64,000 nucleotides of DNA from Bradyrhizobium zhanjiangense. GTDB lineage: Bacteria; Pseudomonadota; Alphaproteobacteria; Rhizobiales; Xanthobacteraceae. The DNA is taken from assembly GCF_004114935.1 (NCBI RefSeq), contig NZ_CP022221.1, positions 3,121,001 to 3,185,000 on the forward strand, read 5' to 3'. This document shows, piece by piece, positions 1-9,196 of this stretch (the stretch's first letter is position 1; each line of letters starts with the position of its first letter). The translations under genes were made by a program, and so were the position numbers. The notes beneath the pieces are model-generated. The model searched no databases. It had not been told where the DNA came from and was given only the letters and a program-made list of their open reading frames with translations.

Positions 1-2115
1 CAACGGCGCAGTGACGCGCACATCTACCAGAGGCGAGAGTGGTGGGAAATCCACTATGACGTAGTCATAGGTCTGCCGCAAACGATCGAATAGCTTGCTT
101 ATGTTTTCGGCGGAAAGAATCTCGCTCGTATGAAGGAGGGGGCCACGCCGGACGGCTGGCAAGAATGCGAGATTGGTTCTGGGGTCGTGCCACAGCGCTT
201 CTTCGAGCGAACGCTTTCCGTTCGCCACCTCGAGTAAACCGAATGCAGCTTTCGGAGCCATAGCCGCAGAGAGTGAAGGGTTTCTAAGGTCGCAATCGAC
301 GACGATAGCTCGCTTACCGCTATGTCCTATGAGGTGAGCTAGAGAGGCTGCAATCGTCGTCTTGCCTTCATTTGGCAGAGCCGACGTGATTCCGATCACC
401 TGGTTCGACGCTTTTGCGGGTGTGTGGTCTATAGCAAGCTTGATCGAACGGATGGCTTCCGTGAAGCGGGAGAGGGGCATTCCGATGACGGCTCGGTGGA
501 GCGTCGGTACATTTGACATCGTGCGTGATCGCAGATCCTCATCCGATTGCTGCGATCGGACCGTCGACTTCTGCGCCTTCGGGGGCGACAGTACGGGGAC
601 CAGCGACAAGCACGGTAGCTCCAGTGCGGCCTCCACCTGTGAGGACGTACGGAATACTCTGTCCAAAACATCTCTCAGAAGAGCCAAGCCGATCCCGAGT
701 GCGAGTCCGGCGGCTAGGCCGAAGCCGAGCACCAAGTTTGCCTTCGGCTTGCTTTTGCGCTCTGGCGGTGCGGCGGCAAATACCAACCGTGCTTCCGAAA
801 TCGGAAATGTCTCCTGCTGAGTAGCCCCCATGGAGTGCTGCAGAAACGCCTCATGCATGGCGCGCAGACTTTTCGCTCGGCTCTCCAACTCCCGTATGGT
901 CAGTTCTGCTGAGTTCGTCAGGCGGGATTGCGAGACGGCCCGAGCAAGTTGCTTCTCGAGTTCCTGCTGCCGCTGCTGAGCAGCTTCCAATTCGTTCTTG
1001 CTGGTTTCAGCGAGCCTCTTAACTTCTTCGAGGATGGATGTGCGAATGTCGCGTATCCGAGTCCGCAGGTTGACGACCGCCAAATGGTCGCGGCCGAACC
1101 GGGCTGACCAATCGGCTTCGCGACGTGACAACTCGAGATATTGCTGGCGAAGCGTATTGATGATCGAGCTCTGGAGGACATCGGCGCTCGCCGCGTCAGG
1201 AGCGCTGATGGTGGAGGAGCCAGCTGCATTGGCGCGTAGGACCGCGTCGTAGCGGTTGAACTTGACCTGTGCATCCGAGGTCTGGGTTCGGGCAGCTACC
1301 AATCGAGCGTTGAGATCGTTGACGGGCTGTTCGTCAATCGATTTTCCGCCGGTCGAGACGATATTGTTCTGAGACTTATAGGCGTTCACGGCGCGTTCGG
1401 CCGTCAGTGCTTGCTCATTGAGTTTTTGGAGACGTTCCTGCAACCAACTGGCTGCCGTTCGCGTGGCCTCGAATTTCGCATTCATCTGGTCGTTAATGTA
1501 CGCGTCAGCCACGGCATTGGCGATCTCCGCCGCGCGTTGCGCGTTGCTCGAACTGTAGCTGATCTCGATGATCTTGCTATATCCGATCCTGTACGCGGTG
1601 AGCCGATCCAGCAACGCGGCGATCGCGCCTTCCCTGGGCGTATCAGCCTTCGAATCGTGCTCCGGCTGCTGACCGCGGTTTCGAATACGATGCAGTAGCG
1701 AGCTGAAGGACCACCGTGAACCGGTAAGGTCCGGATCGTTAGCGAGATCCAGCTGCGTTATGACTGCCGCTGCAATTCCTCGCGACCTTATCATCTGCAG
1801 CTGCGTTTCGATCTGGGCCGCATCGACGACGGGCTCTGGAAGGAGTGACTGTTGCTGAACGAACTGAGCTCTCGGATTCGATAGCAGGATTTGTACTTGA
1901 GCCGTGTAGGTGGGGGGAGCGAACCGCAGGTAGAGCATCGCGGCTGCGAATACGAGAGCCGCGGTGACGATGATCATAAGATATCGACGCCTTGCAAAGG
2001 TGACCGCGAACTTGACGAGATCGCCGATTCCCCCGCTGTTGATCTGGTTCGACTGGGCCTGGCCGCCCAGAGGCAAGCGTGTTCTGTCGGTCTGTAGGAG
2101 ATTGCTCTGAAGCAT
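1..2115 (-). CDS. Wzc/GumC-like polysaccharide chain-length determinant with tyrosine autokinase domain (partial)
   Basis: Reading the minus strand from the ATG at 2115 gives an uninterrupted frame that runs off the left edge of the window, so the C-terminus is missing. Order of parts: an N-terminal Wzz-type region with a membrane segment near residues 42-62, a long coiled-coil periplasmic stretch rich in Gln, Glu and Lys, a second membrane segment near residues 450-472, then a cytoplasmic P-loop with the motif NEGKTTIA near residue 582 and a following VDCDLRNPS (Walker A'). This layout is that of BY-kinases, which control polymer length and export together with Wza. The tyrosine-rich tail lies outside the window. 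It is divergent from the rml genes, across an AT-rich spacer. Family assignment is firm; the polymer it serves is inferred from the neighbours. Confidence 0.9.
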   Translation of the reverse strand, partial: MLQSNLLQTDRTRLPLGGQAQSNQINSGGIGDLVKFAVTFARRRYLMIIVTAALVFAAAMLYLRFAPPTYTAQVQILLSNPRAQFVQQQSLLPEPVVDAAQIETQLQMIRSRGIAAAVITQLDLANDPDLTGSRWSFSSLLHRIRNRGQQPEHDSKADTPREGAIAALLDRLTAYRIGYSKIIEISYSSSNAQRAAEIANAVADAYINDQMNAKFEATRTAASWLQERLQKLNEQALTAERAVNAYKSQNNIVSTGGKSIDEQPVNDLNARLVAARTQTSDAQVKFNRYDAVLRANAAGSSTISAPDAASADVLQSSIINTLRQQYLELSRREADWSARFGRDHLAVVNLRTRIRDIRTSILEEVKRLAETSKNELEAAQQRQQELEKQLARAVSQSRLTNSAELTIRELESRAKSLRAMHEAFLQHSMGATQQETFPISEARLVFAAAPPERKSKPKANLVLGFGLAAGLALGIGLALLRDVLDRVFRTSSQVEAALELPCLSLVPVLSPPKAQKSTVRSQQSDEDLRSRTMSNVPTLHRAVIGMPLSRFTEAIRSIKLAIDHTPAKASNQVIGITSALPNEGKTTIAASLAHLIGHSGKRAIVVDCDLRNPSLSAAMAPKAAFGLLEVANGKRSLEEALWHDPRTNLAFLPAVRRGPLLHTSEILSAENISKLFDRLRQTYDYVIVDFPPLSPLVDVRVTAPL

Positions 2116-2642
2116 GGGGTACCTGTCTGGGTCGGGAGCACGTCGGTTTGGTCGCCCGCATGCGAGCGTTCGGTATATGATTTATTAAATGAATATAACC
2201 CAGAAAAATATGATTGCCAAATTAAATGTTATTCGGATATTAATGGCGGAAGGGCCTTTTGGTCAATTTGCGCGGTGTCGCCGCTGCGCGCCCGACAAAA
2301 TCAGCGAACGGAATTAAATGAGATTTGAATTTTTGTGGTTAAAGGGTAGCCCGACGGGACTGATCGGGAAGGTAAGGAGCGTGTCGGTCTCCCCGATCAT
2401 TCAACGACAGTCGAACGCCTTGAATGGACCGCGTGTTCGCAGGCATGGCGAGGCGGTGCGAGTCGGCTCGAGGCCTCGAATTCCTCCCGCGCTGCAGCCG
2501 CGCGGCATGTGCGAGCGCCCATCATGACGGTCCGAATGACAACGGCGAGAGCAGTTTCGACGAGAGCAACTTCGAACGGTGCTTTGAAGACCTCGTTGCG
2601 CCTTCTGGCGGGACTGAGCACCACGTACCGGAGGACGTTTTC
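2116..2642. promoter_or_regulatory. Divergent intergenic region with AT-rich island
   Basis: This 527-base spacer separates the Wzc-like gene (minus) from rmlC (plus). Its core at about 2175-2330 is strikingly AT-rich, with repeated ATTAAAT and GATATTAAT words, in an otherwise GC-rich window. It probably holds promoters for both directions. A clear -35/-10 pair was not assigned. The part from 2340 to 2640 has small open frames without recognisable product. A Shine-Dalgarno GGAGG at 2630-2634 belongs to rmlC. Confidence 0.45.
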
Positions 2643-3200
2643 ATGCTGGAAGTACGGTGTTTAGAGATCCCAGATATTAAGATCATTCAAACGGATCGAG
2701 TATCCGACGACCGGGGTTACTTCTGTGAGACGTTTCGGCGATCTGCGTTCGCAGAGAAAGGGATTCTCGTCGATTTCGTTCAGGACAATCAATCCAGCTC
2801 AGATAAGGTTGGGACGGTCCGGGGCTTGCACTTCCAGCGACCGCCGTTCGCCCAGGCCAAGCTAATACGAGTGCTAAGCGGCGCTATTCTGGATGTCGTG
2901 GTTGATCTTCGGCGTTCCTCGGCGACCTTCGGAAAGCATATAGCCGTCAAGCTTGATAGCAAGACGGGTGAGCAACTGCTTGTCCCGAAAGGCTTTGCGC
3001 ACGGTTTCTGCACGCTGCAGCCTGATACCGTCGTGTTCTACAAGGTCGACCAAGTCTACGCTCCAAGTCATGACGGAGGGCTCTATTGGGCCGATCCGGT
3101 ACTGGCGATCGAGTGGCCGGTGACGACAGTCGAGGCCAAAGTGTCGCCAAAAGATAGGTCCCTGCCCAGGCTGGACCAGCTTACGGCCATTTTCGAGTGA
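2643..3200 (+). CDS. rmlC: dTDP-4-dehydrorhamnose 3,5-epimerase
   Basis: A 185-residue protein that epimerises dTDP-4-keto-6-deoxyglucose at C3 and C5 in dTDP-L-rhamnose synthesis. The family hallmarks are present: the RGxF stretch near residue 24, the RGLHFQ motif with catalytic His63, the VDLR strand, FAHGF near 118-122, and the tyrosine/proline segment [15 protein letters not shown]. Length is typical of RmlC (about 180). The frame is open further upstream, but the ATG at 2643 is chosen because GGAGG lies 8 bases before it and the protein then starts where the family starts. It is the first gene of the rmlC-B-D-A run. A second, more distant 3,5-epimerase gene lies at 17198-17776. Confidence 0.93.
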   Translation: MLEVRCLEIPDIKIIQTDRVSDDRGYFCETFRRSAFAEKGILVDFVQDNQSSSDKVGTVRGLHFQRPPFAQAKLIRVLSGAILDVVVDLRRSSATFGKHIAVKLDSKTGEQLLVPKGFAHGFCTLQPDTVVFYKVDQVYAPSHDGGLYWADPVLAIEWPVTTVEAKVSPKDRSLPRLDQLTAIFE

Positions 3201-3214
3201 CGGAGAGCGGTCAA

Positions 3215-4273
3215 ATGCGCGTTCTGGTGACCGGGGGAGCGGGATTTATCGGCTCTGCAGTGTGCCGCAGCTTGGTGCTGCAGAAGGGCGCCGCAGTGAT
3301 CAATGTCGACAAGTTGACCTATGCGGCCAACTCAGCCTCGTTGGCGTCTATCGAGGGGCTGACGTCATACTTGTTCGAGCAGCAGGATATCTGCGACCAC
3401 GAGGCCATGGATTTCGTGTTCAGCAGCTACCAGCCTGACGCGGTCATTCACCTCGCAGCCGAGAGTCACGTCGACCGCTCGATCACCGGCTCGGCCGCTT
3501 TCATTGCCACGAATATCGTGGGCACCTACACGTTATTGGAAGTCGCCAGAAAGTACTATGAAGGCCTCTCGGTGCCACGACGAAAGCGGTTTCGCTTCGT
3601 TCATGTCTCGACAGACGAGGTCTACGGCTCACTCGGGCTTGCCGACTACTTCCGGGAGGAAACGCCTTACCAGCCGAGCTCGCCCTATTCAGCGAGCAAG
3701 GCAGCCTCGGATCATCTCGCGCTTGCATGGTTCAAGACCTATGGCCTGCCGGTCATCGTCTCGAATTGCTCGAACAACTACGGTCCCTTTCAATTTCCAG
3801 AGAAGCTCATTCCCTTGATGATTCTCAATGCGATCGAGCGCAAGCCGCTGCCGGTGTACGGCGACGGCCGAAACGTACGCGACTGGCTGCATGTTGAAGA
3901 TCATGCGGCAGGGTTGATCACGCTTCTGTCGGAAGGCAAGCCCGGCGAGAAATACAATTTCGGCGGCGATAGCGAACGCTCCAACCTCGACGTCGTTACC
4001 CAGATCTGCGACGTCGTCGACAGATTGTATCCCGGCCCGGCAACGAGACGATCGATGATTACCTTTGTGCCGGATCGTCCGGGACACGATGTCCGCTACG
4101 CGATTGACGCATCGAAAGCCCGCCGTGAGCTTGGCTGGCGGCCCACTAGGACGTTCGAGCAGGGGCTGACCGAAACAGTCGTATGGTATCTCGAGAGTCG
4201 CGCGTGGTGGGAGCGTGCCCGCAGCGGGGTTTATGACGGCTCGCGTCTAGGGCTCCTCGCTACACAACATTGA
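3215..4273 (+). CDS. rmlB: dTDP-glucose 4,6-dehydratase
   Basis: A 352-residue extended SDR enzyme that converts dTDP-glucose to dTDP-4-keto-6-deoxyglucose using bound NAD. Visible motifs are the GGAGFIG dinucleotide site at residues 7-13, the catalytic Thr-Asp-Glu triplet at 133-135 (VSTDEVYG) and the YSASK motif with Tyr158 and Lys162. The ATG at 3215 is chosen over an upstream GTG at 3197 (which would overlap the rmlC stop) because GGAGAG lies 7 bases before it and [13 protein letters not shown] is the standard family start. It is tightly spaced with rmlC and rmlD, so the four rml genes are very likely one operon supplying dTDP-L-rhamnose to the polymer. Confidence 0.95.
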   Translation: MRVLVTGGAGFIGSAVCRSLVLQKGAAVINVDKLTYAANSASLASIEGLTSYLFEQQDICDHEAMDFVFSSYQPDAVIHLAAESHVDRSITGSAAFIATNIVGTYTLLEVARKYYEGLSVPRRKRFRFVHVSTDEVYGSLGLADYFREETPYQPSSPYSASKAASDHLALAWFKTYGLPVIVSNCSNNYGPFQFPEKLIPLMILNAIERKPLPVYGDGRNVRDWLHVEDHAAGLITLLSEGKPGEKYNFGGDSERSNLDVVTQICDVVDRLYPGPATRRSMITFVPDRPGHDVRYAIDASKARRELGWRPTRTFEQGLTETVVWYLESRAWWERARSGVYDGSRLGLLATQH

Positions 4274-4281
4274 GGCTAAAA

Positions 4282-5268
4282 ATGACGGAAAGGCCCATTT
4301 TGATTGCTGGTCGCAACGGTCAGTTGGCAAGGTCTCTTCATGACCTCGCGGTGCTGCACAGTATTCCCGTGGTCTGCCTTGGACGCAACGAATTCAATCT
4401 GGAGGCTCATGGGGAACTCCGCCGAGCGGTCGATCCATTCGCGCCGTCCTTGATCATCAACGCTGCCGCTTACACGGCGGTGGACCTAGCAGAATCGGAA
4501 GTAGCAAGGGCATTCAGCATTAATCGCGACGCAGCGGCCGCGTTGGCCGACGTCGCATGGCGAATGAATATACCGTTCATCCACGTCTCAACCGACTATG
4601 TCTTTGACGGCACAAAGCTGGATGCTTACGAGGAAAGCGATGTTCCTGCGCCAATGAATGTGTACGGCGCATCGAAGCTCGCTGGCGAAGCTGCCGTTCT
4701 AGCGGCTCACCCGCTCGCAACGGTAATTCGCACTTCATGGCTATATAGTCCCCATGGCAACAACTTCGTTCGGACGATGCTGCGGCTCTGTGAATCGCAT
4801 CCGGTCGTCAGAGTCGTTCAGGATCAATGCGGAAATCCAACTTCCGCGCTCGACCTTGCGTCGGCGATCCTTCAGCTCTCGGCGCGCCCGCTAACTCACG
4901 ATCGTAGAGCCATGGTCGGCATCTTTCATCTTGCCGGACAAGGTGAGACGACTTGGCATGGGTTTGCCCAAGCGATTTTCGACTTGCTCGCTCGTCGCGG
5001 AATCCGAGTGCCGCAACTTGAGGCGATCACGAGCGAACAGTACCAGACGGCCGCGCGACGGCCGCGGAATTCGCGCCTCGATTCATCCAAGGCCGAACGC
5101 GTCTTAGGCATTCGATTGCCGTTATGGCGTTGTTCTCTCGAAACTTGTCTCGAACAACTCGTGGAAGGTAGCATCGATGCTGAAAGGAATTGTGCTGGCT
5201 GGGGGCAGCGGAACTCGACTGTATCCAATCACGAGAGCGGTCAGCAAGCAGCTACTGCCCATCTATGA
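4282..5268 (+). CDS. rmlD: dTDP-4-dehydrorhamnose reductase
   Basis: A 328-residue SDR reductase for the last step of dTDP-L-rhamnose synthesis. The nucleotide motif is the family variant GRNGQLAR near residue 10; [21 protein letters not shown] and the YGASK catalytic motif follow in the usual order. The start is the ATG at 4282; a TTG at 4270 is in frame but has no better ribosome site. The C-terminal 30 or so residues overlap the start of rmlA by 92 bases in another frame; RmlD proteins usually end near the LEQLV segment, so this tail is an extension that may be functionally neutral. Confidence 0.93.
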   Translation: MTERPILIAGRNGQLARSLHDLAVLHSIPVVCLGRNEFNLEAHGELRRAVDPFAPSLIINAAAYTAVDLAESEVARAFSINRDAAAALADVAWRMNIPFIHVSTDYVFDGTKLDAYEESDVPAPMNVYGASKLAGEAAVLAAHPLATVIRTSWLYSPHGNNFVRTMLRLCESHPVVRVVQDQCGNPTSALDLASAILQLSARPLTHDRRAMVGIFHLAGQGETTWHGFAQAIFDLLARRGIRVPQLEAITSEQYQTAARRPRNSRLDSSKAERVLGIRLPLWRCSLETCLEQLVEGSIDAERNCAGWGQRNSTVSNHESGQQAATAHL

Positions 5269-6052
5269 CAAGCCGATGATCTACTATCCCTTGTCGACGC
5301 TGATGCTGGCAGGCGTGCGCGAGATTCTTATCATAACCACGCCATCAGATCGGTGTCAGTTTGAGCGCTTACTGGGGGACGGCAGTCAATGGGGAGTGAG
5401 GCTCAGTTATACCGAGCAGCCCCGACCCGCCGGTCTGGCGGATGCGTTCATTGTTGGCGCAGACTTCATCGGGAGCGATCGCGTTGCGATGGTGCTTGGA
5501 GATAACATCTTCTTTGGCGACGGCCTGAGCGAAATGCTCGCAAGGGCCGCTGGACGTGAGGAAGGTGCAACCGTTTTCGCCTATCATGTACGAGATCCGC
5601 AGAGGTATGGCGTCGTTACGTTCGATGAGGGCGATCGCCCGCTGCGAATCGAGGAGAAGCCGAAGCAGCCGAGCTCGAACTGGGCGATCACGGGTCTCTA
5701 TTTCTTCGACAACAACGTCGTGCGCTACGCACGGCGCATCGAGCCGTCGTCGCGCGGAGAACTCGAGATCACCGATCTGCAGATGCGGTATCTTTCGGCC
5801 AAGGCGCTCCATGTCGAGCGGATGGGACGGGGGTTTGCTTGGCTAGATACCGGAACAGTGGAGTCGCTAATCGATGCGGCTATGTTCGTGCAGACCCTCG
5901 AAAAGCGCCAGGGAATGAAGGTTGCTTGTCTTGAGGAAATTGCGCTGAGGCAGGGCTTCATCGAGCGTGACCAGATCGAAGAGTTGGCGCGGCCGTTGGA
6001 GAAGAGTGGTTACGGTCAGTATTTACGCGAGATCGGGTCTCTCCTGACTTGA
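5177..6052 (+). CDS. rmlA: Glucose-1-phosphate thymidylyltransferase
   Basis: A 291-residue nucleotidyltransferase that makes dTDP-glucose from dTTP and glucose-1-phosphate, the entry step to dTDP-rhamnose. The N-terminus [19 protein letters not shown] is diagnostic, with the [16 protein letters not shown] segment next; later [31 protein letters not shown] and GFAWLDTGT match the family in order. Length is normal. It begins inside the 3' end of rmlD, which suggests translational coupling. It closes the rmlC-B-D-A set, so all four dTDP-L-rhamnose enzymes are present and apparently intact. Confidence 0.95.
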   Translation: MLKGIVLAGGSGTRLYPITRAVSKQLLPIYDKPMIYYPLSTLMLAGVREILIITTPSDRCQFERLLGDGSQWGVRLSYTEQPRPAGLADAFIVGADFIGSDRVAMVLGDNIFFGDGLSEMLARAAGREEGATVFAYHVRDPQRYGVVTFDEGDRPLRIEEKPKQPSSNWAITGLYFFDNNVVRYARRIEPSSRGELEITDLQMRYLSAKALHVERMGRGFAWLDTGTVESLIDAAMFVQTLEKRQGMKVACLEEIALRQGFIERDQIEELARPLEKSGYGQYLREIGSLLT

Positions 6053-6106
6053 GTCCCGGGCTGAATCATCCGCAGACATTGGAACGAGTTAACTCATGGT
6101 TCTTCG

Positions 6107-7276
6107 ATGAATATCAGCTCGATCAAGAGTGAGACTTTGATGCCCGATTTTTCGCAAAATTCCCCGCTGGTGCGCTATGCGCTCAGAGGATTGGAGCGGT
6201 GTTGGCTACCTGAACACGGCTGCTGGTCACACATTTACCATCTGGACGGGCGCGCTTCGCCCAACGAGTCTTTACGGTGCAGCGATGTGTTCTACACGCT
6301 TAACGTTCTGCTCGGAATGTCGAGGATAAAGGAGGTTCCTCGCAGCATCAATCTATCGGAAACATTCTATCGGAATGCGGCCCAGCTCACGGTCCTTTCG
6401 GTGCCAAAGTATGCACTCGGCATGGCGCTTTGGGCTTCCGCAGAACTCAGCCTCGAGCTGCCCGAGCAAGTTAGGCGTGAAGTGAAGGCGCTCCTGAGTG
6501 ATCAGGCGGGGTGGAAGACGTTTCGGGCCCAGGATTTGGGTATGTTATTGACGGGTGTGGTGGCTCAGGCCAGGGCCGGTGGCAAGGAGTGGGCGCCTTT
6601 CGCCGCTCCGCTGTATCGCTTTCTCCAGGAGCGATTTTACACCGGATCAGGGCTGTTCTTCGACGCAGCATCGGGACTTCGGCGGCGCTTCGCTTCGTTC
6701 GCGACGCAGATCTATCTCTCAATTGCGTGCTATCACTACGGTGAATTCGCAGGGGAGTCATCCGCACTCGCCATGGCAGACGCCTGCGTGCGCAGGTTGA
6801 TTGCCCTTCAGGGCCCCGACGGCGAGTGGCCCTGGTTCTTCGATGCGGCCGGTGGGCGCGTGCTTGATTTTTACGAAGTCTACTCGGTGCACCAGTATGG
6901 CATGGCTCCGGCATTGCTCGAATGGGCAGAGCGCTATCGGGTTCGGGGAGCACGGGATGCCTTAGTCAAGGGATTTAATTGGGTATTGGGCAAGAACCAG
7001 CTTCGCCGCTCGATGCTGGTGCCCGATCTCGGGCTGACTATCCGATCTCAGCTTCGAAAGCGGGAGCTGACAACGAGAGCGCCCAGGATGCTGCGCGCAA
7101 TCAAAAATGCCTACTCCGGACACGAGTCCGGGCTAATTGAAAATGCCGGTCTCGGACTTCGGCTGGAATGCCGTAGCTACGAACTGGGTTGGATATTGTG
7201 GTCGTTCGGTCAGCGAGGTGACTTACTGGAACTGACCCACAACTCGGCCTTTGGCAAGGTGCCGATACCGGCCTGA
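6107..7276 (+). CDS. Conserved hypothetical protein, probable alpha/alpha-toroid fold
   Basis: A 389-residue soluble protein that I do not recognise by name. It is mainly predicted helical and rich in Trp, Tyr and Arg. It contains the segment LIALQGPDGEWPWFFD near residues 240-256 and VYSVHQYGMAPALLEW shortly after, which resemble the repeating helix pairs of (alpha/alpha)-barrel carbohydrate enzymes and glucuronyl epimerase-like proteins. No signal peptide or membrane helix is seen. It follows rmlA by 54 bases on the same strand, so it probably belongs to the rml operon. A second in-frame ATG at 6140 is a possible start. A role in sugar processing is inference from fold resemblance and place only. 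Confidence 0.6.
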   Translation: MNISSIKSETLMPDFSQNSPLVRYALRGLERCWLPEHGCWSHIYHLDGRASPNESLRCSDVFYTLNVLLGMSRIKEVPRSINLSETFYRNAAQLTVLSVPKYALGMALWASAELSLELPEQVRREVKALLSDQAGWKTFRAQDLGMLLTGVVAQARAGGKEWAPFAAPLYRFLQERFYTGSGLFFDAASGLRRRFASFATQIYLSIACYHYGEFAGESSALAMADACVRRLIALQGPDGEWPWFFDAAGGRVLDFYEVYSVHQYGMAPALLEWAERYRVRGARDALVKGFNWVLGKNQLRRSMLVPDLGLTIRSQLRKRELTTRAPRMLRAIKNAYSGHESGLIENAGLGLRLECRSYELGWILWSFGQRGDLLELTHNSAFGKVPIPA

Positions 7277-7299
7277 CGCCGTGGGCGCGAATGCTTGTG

Positions 7300-8205
7300 C
7301 TAACGGTTCCAGGCGACGGTTCGCCGATTGCGCAACAGCGACAGCATTGTTATGACCCGGTGCATTCTTACGGCACACATGACTGCGATAGCTTTGGTGC
7401 GGGCTCCGATACCGTAGAGCCGGTCACTCCTTAAGATCGTGATGATGCCCGGAGCGGGCGAAGCCAGCACAAGCAGGGCCTGTGCGATCCAGCGCAATCT
7501 CCATGCCGGCTTACCGTCGGCCATGTTCCGGTAGTGCAGAAGCTGTCGGTCCCACTTGACATAGAGCTCCCGGAGAGAGCTCCTGGCCGGGTGGAAGACG
7601 ATCATTTCCGGGGTATATCGAAATTGAAGCCCGGCACGCTGCGCGCGTTGTCCCCACTCCATATCCTCCGCCACGTCGATCCCTGCGAACGGACCGACGC
7701 AATGGAAATCCCGGCGAAGCATCGCCATGTTGCCAGTGCCGCAATAGCCATCGCGCTCGATATAGAGCTTGAAGCGATAGGCGAAGACGCTCTCGTAGGC
7801 CGCGATGGCATCCAGGCGCGGCTTCGTGCCCTGCCAGATGCGGACGTCCCCTCCGAGCACCGTTCGAGGCGGCAACGAATGCAGTGAGCGCCACACGCTG
7901 CTCAGCCAATCCGGATGTGCCCTGCAATCGGCATCAATGAAGGCAAGCACCTCGCCGCTCGCAGCGGCAACTCCGGTGTTGCGCGCCGGTCCAGGCCCGG
8001 GCCGCGCCTCGCACAACAGTCGTACGAGCGGATATTGAGCGAGGACGTCGGTCGGCAAGATTGCGGAGCCGTTGTCAACGACAATGATCTCGAACGAATC
8101 CCGGGGAATGCTCTGCGCCTCGAGACTGGCCAGGCATGTTTTCAGCGCGCTTGGCTGATTCAAATGGGGAACAATCACTGAGATTGCCCAGCATTTAATG
8201 TCCAT
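7300..8205 (-). CDS. Family 2 glycosyltransferase
   Basis: A 301-residue GT2 enzyme (GT-A fold, inverting). The N-terminus shows ISVIVPHLNQPSALKTCLASL, the nucleotide-binding EIIVVDNGS segment, GPARNTGVAAASGEVLAFIDADC with the DxD-type metal site near residue 93, and EDMEWGQRA further on. A hydrophobic C-terminal stretch near 245-285 suggests membrane association. The ATG at 8205 has a perfect GGAGG 8 bases before it. It is transcribed alone on the minus strand, convergent with the gene ending at 7276 and divergent from the WecG-like gene. The sugar it transfers cannot be read from sequence. Confidence 0.85.
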   Translation of the reverse strand: MDIKCWAISVIVPHLNQPSALKTCLASLEAQSIPRDSFEIIVVDNGSAILPTDVLAQYPLVRLLCEARPGPGPARNTGVAAASGEVLAFIDADCRAHPDWLSSVWRSLHSLPPRTVLGGDVRIWQGTKPRLDAIAAYESVFAYRFKLYIERDGYCGTGNMAMLRRDFHCVGPFAGIDVAEDMEWGQRAQRAGLQFRYTPEMIVFHPARSSLRELYVKWDRQLLHYRNMADGKPAWRLRWIAQALLVLASPAPGIITILRSDRLYGIGARTKAIAVMCAVRMHRVITMLSLLRNRRTVAWNR

Positions 8206-8397
8206 TTAATTGCCTCCGCCGTCCGTGGCCACGACTCGGCCACTTACGGGTACTGTCGGTCTCGTATTTAAGGTCAAAATATAATATCAATATAACTTGC
8301 AAATAAAATCCCCATCATTATTATCTCGGTATTATTTAAGTTCAATTTGGAAAGCGGTCTTTTCGCTCAAAGCGAATTATGGCCGGGGGAGGAACCC
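8206..8397. promoter_or_regulatory. AT-rich divergent promoter region
   Basis: A 192-base spacer between the GT2 gene (minus) and the WecG-like gene (plus). Positions about 8260-8345 are very AT-rich, with words such as GTATTTAAG, ATATAATATCAATATAA and TATTATTTAAG. It resembles the islands at the other divergent promoters of this window. A Shine-Dalgarno GGGGGAGGAA at about 8385-8393 belongs to the gene on the right. Confidence 0.45.
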
Positions 8398-9192
8398 ATG
8401 CGTGCCTACTTTCTGGGGTGCCCCATCGATATCTTGACCATGGCAGAGACTGTCGACCTTGCTCGTAAGGCCATGCGAAACCGTCAGCGTCTACAGCATG
8501 TGGCGCTCAACGTAGCGAAGTTCGTCAACATGCGGTCCGATCCAGTGCTTGCCGCTGATGTCGCCAACAGCGACATTGTCGGAATCGACGGCATGGGAAT
8601 CCTTTGGGGATCGCGTGTGCTTGGTCTCCCGGCAACGTCGCGAGTCACCGGCGTAGATCTACTCAGCGAGTTGCTGAAAGTGTGCGCGGAAGAGGGCTTC
8701 CGACCGTATTTTCTGGGAGCCTCACCCGCCGTCGTGCAACAGGCGGCGCAGCGTGTTCGGGACGAACACCCTTCGCTTGTCTTTGCTGGGTTGAGGCACG
8801 GTTATTTTTCCAGCGAGCAGGAGAACGAGGTCGTCCGCGATATTCGGTCCAGTGGCGCTGACTGCCTGTTCATCGGCATGCCCACGCCGCGGAAGGAACG
8901 TTTTCTTGCGGCCCACCGCGACGAACTCGGCGTACCGTTCATCATGGGCGTGGGCGGCGGGTTCGACGTTCTCGCGGGCTCAGTTTTGCGAGCCCCCACT
9001 CGCATGCAGCAACTCGGCCTCGAATGGTTGTACCGCATCTATCAGGAGCCCAGGCGGATGTGGTGGCGGTATGCCAGGACGAACACGCTATTTGCAGGAA
9101 TCTTGACGCAAGCGTTCATGTGGCAGGCACTTAGACGGGCGCCTGGCATGTACAGTGCGCTGCCCCCCGGGGCCGGTCGGATCGGAGGGTGA
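8398..9192 (+). CDS. WecG/TagA/CpsF family glycosyltransferase
   Basis: A 264-residue member of the WecG/TagA/CpsF family (GT26), which includes the ManNAcA transferase of enterobacterial common antigen. Typical features are HVALNVAKFV near residue 36, the IDGMGILWG motif, FLGASPAVVQQA, IGMPTPRKERF and MGVGGGFDVLAG, in family order. The ATG at 8398 has a strong ribosome site and gives the usual length; an upstream TTG at 8347 is less likely. Its stop overlaps the ribosome site of wecB, and wecC follows, so the three genes form a unit. The natural reading is that it transfers the ManNAcA made by WecB and WecC onto a lipid-linked sugar; that specificity is inference. Confidence 0.87.
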   Translation: MRAYFLGCPIDILTMAETVDLARKAMRNRQRLQHVALNVAKFVNMRSDPVLAADVANSDIVGIDGMGILWGSRVLGLPATSRVTGVDLLSELLKVCAEEGFRPYFLGASPAVVQQAAQRVRDEHPSLVFAGLRHGYFSSEQENEVVRDIRSSGADCLFIGMPTPRKERFLAAHRDELGVPFIMGVGGGFDVLAGSVLRAPTRMQQLGLEWLYRIYQEPRRMWWRYARTNTLFAGILTQAFMWQALRRAPGMYSALPPGAGRIGG

Positions 9193-9196
9193 GGCG

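Noticed and set aside
362..1274. Short frames on both strands at the left edge
   Set aside because: They are shadows of the partial Wzc-like gene, which reads through without a stop to the window edge in its own frame.
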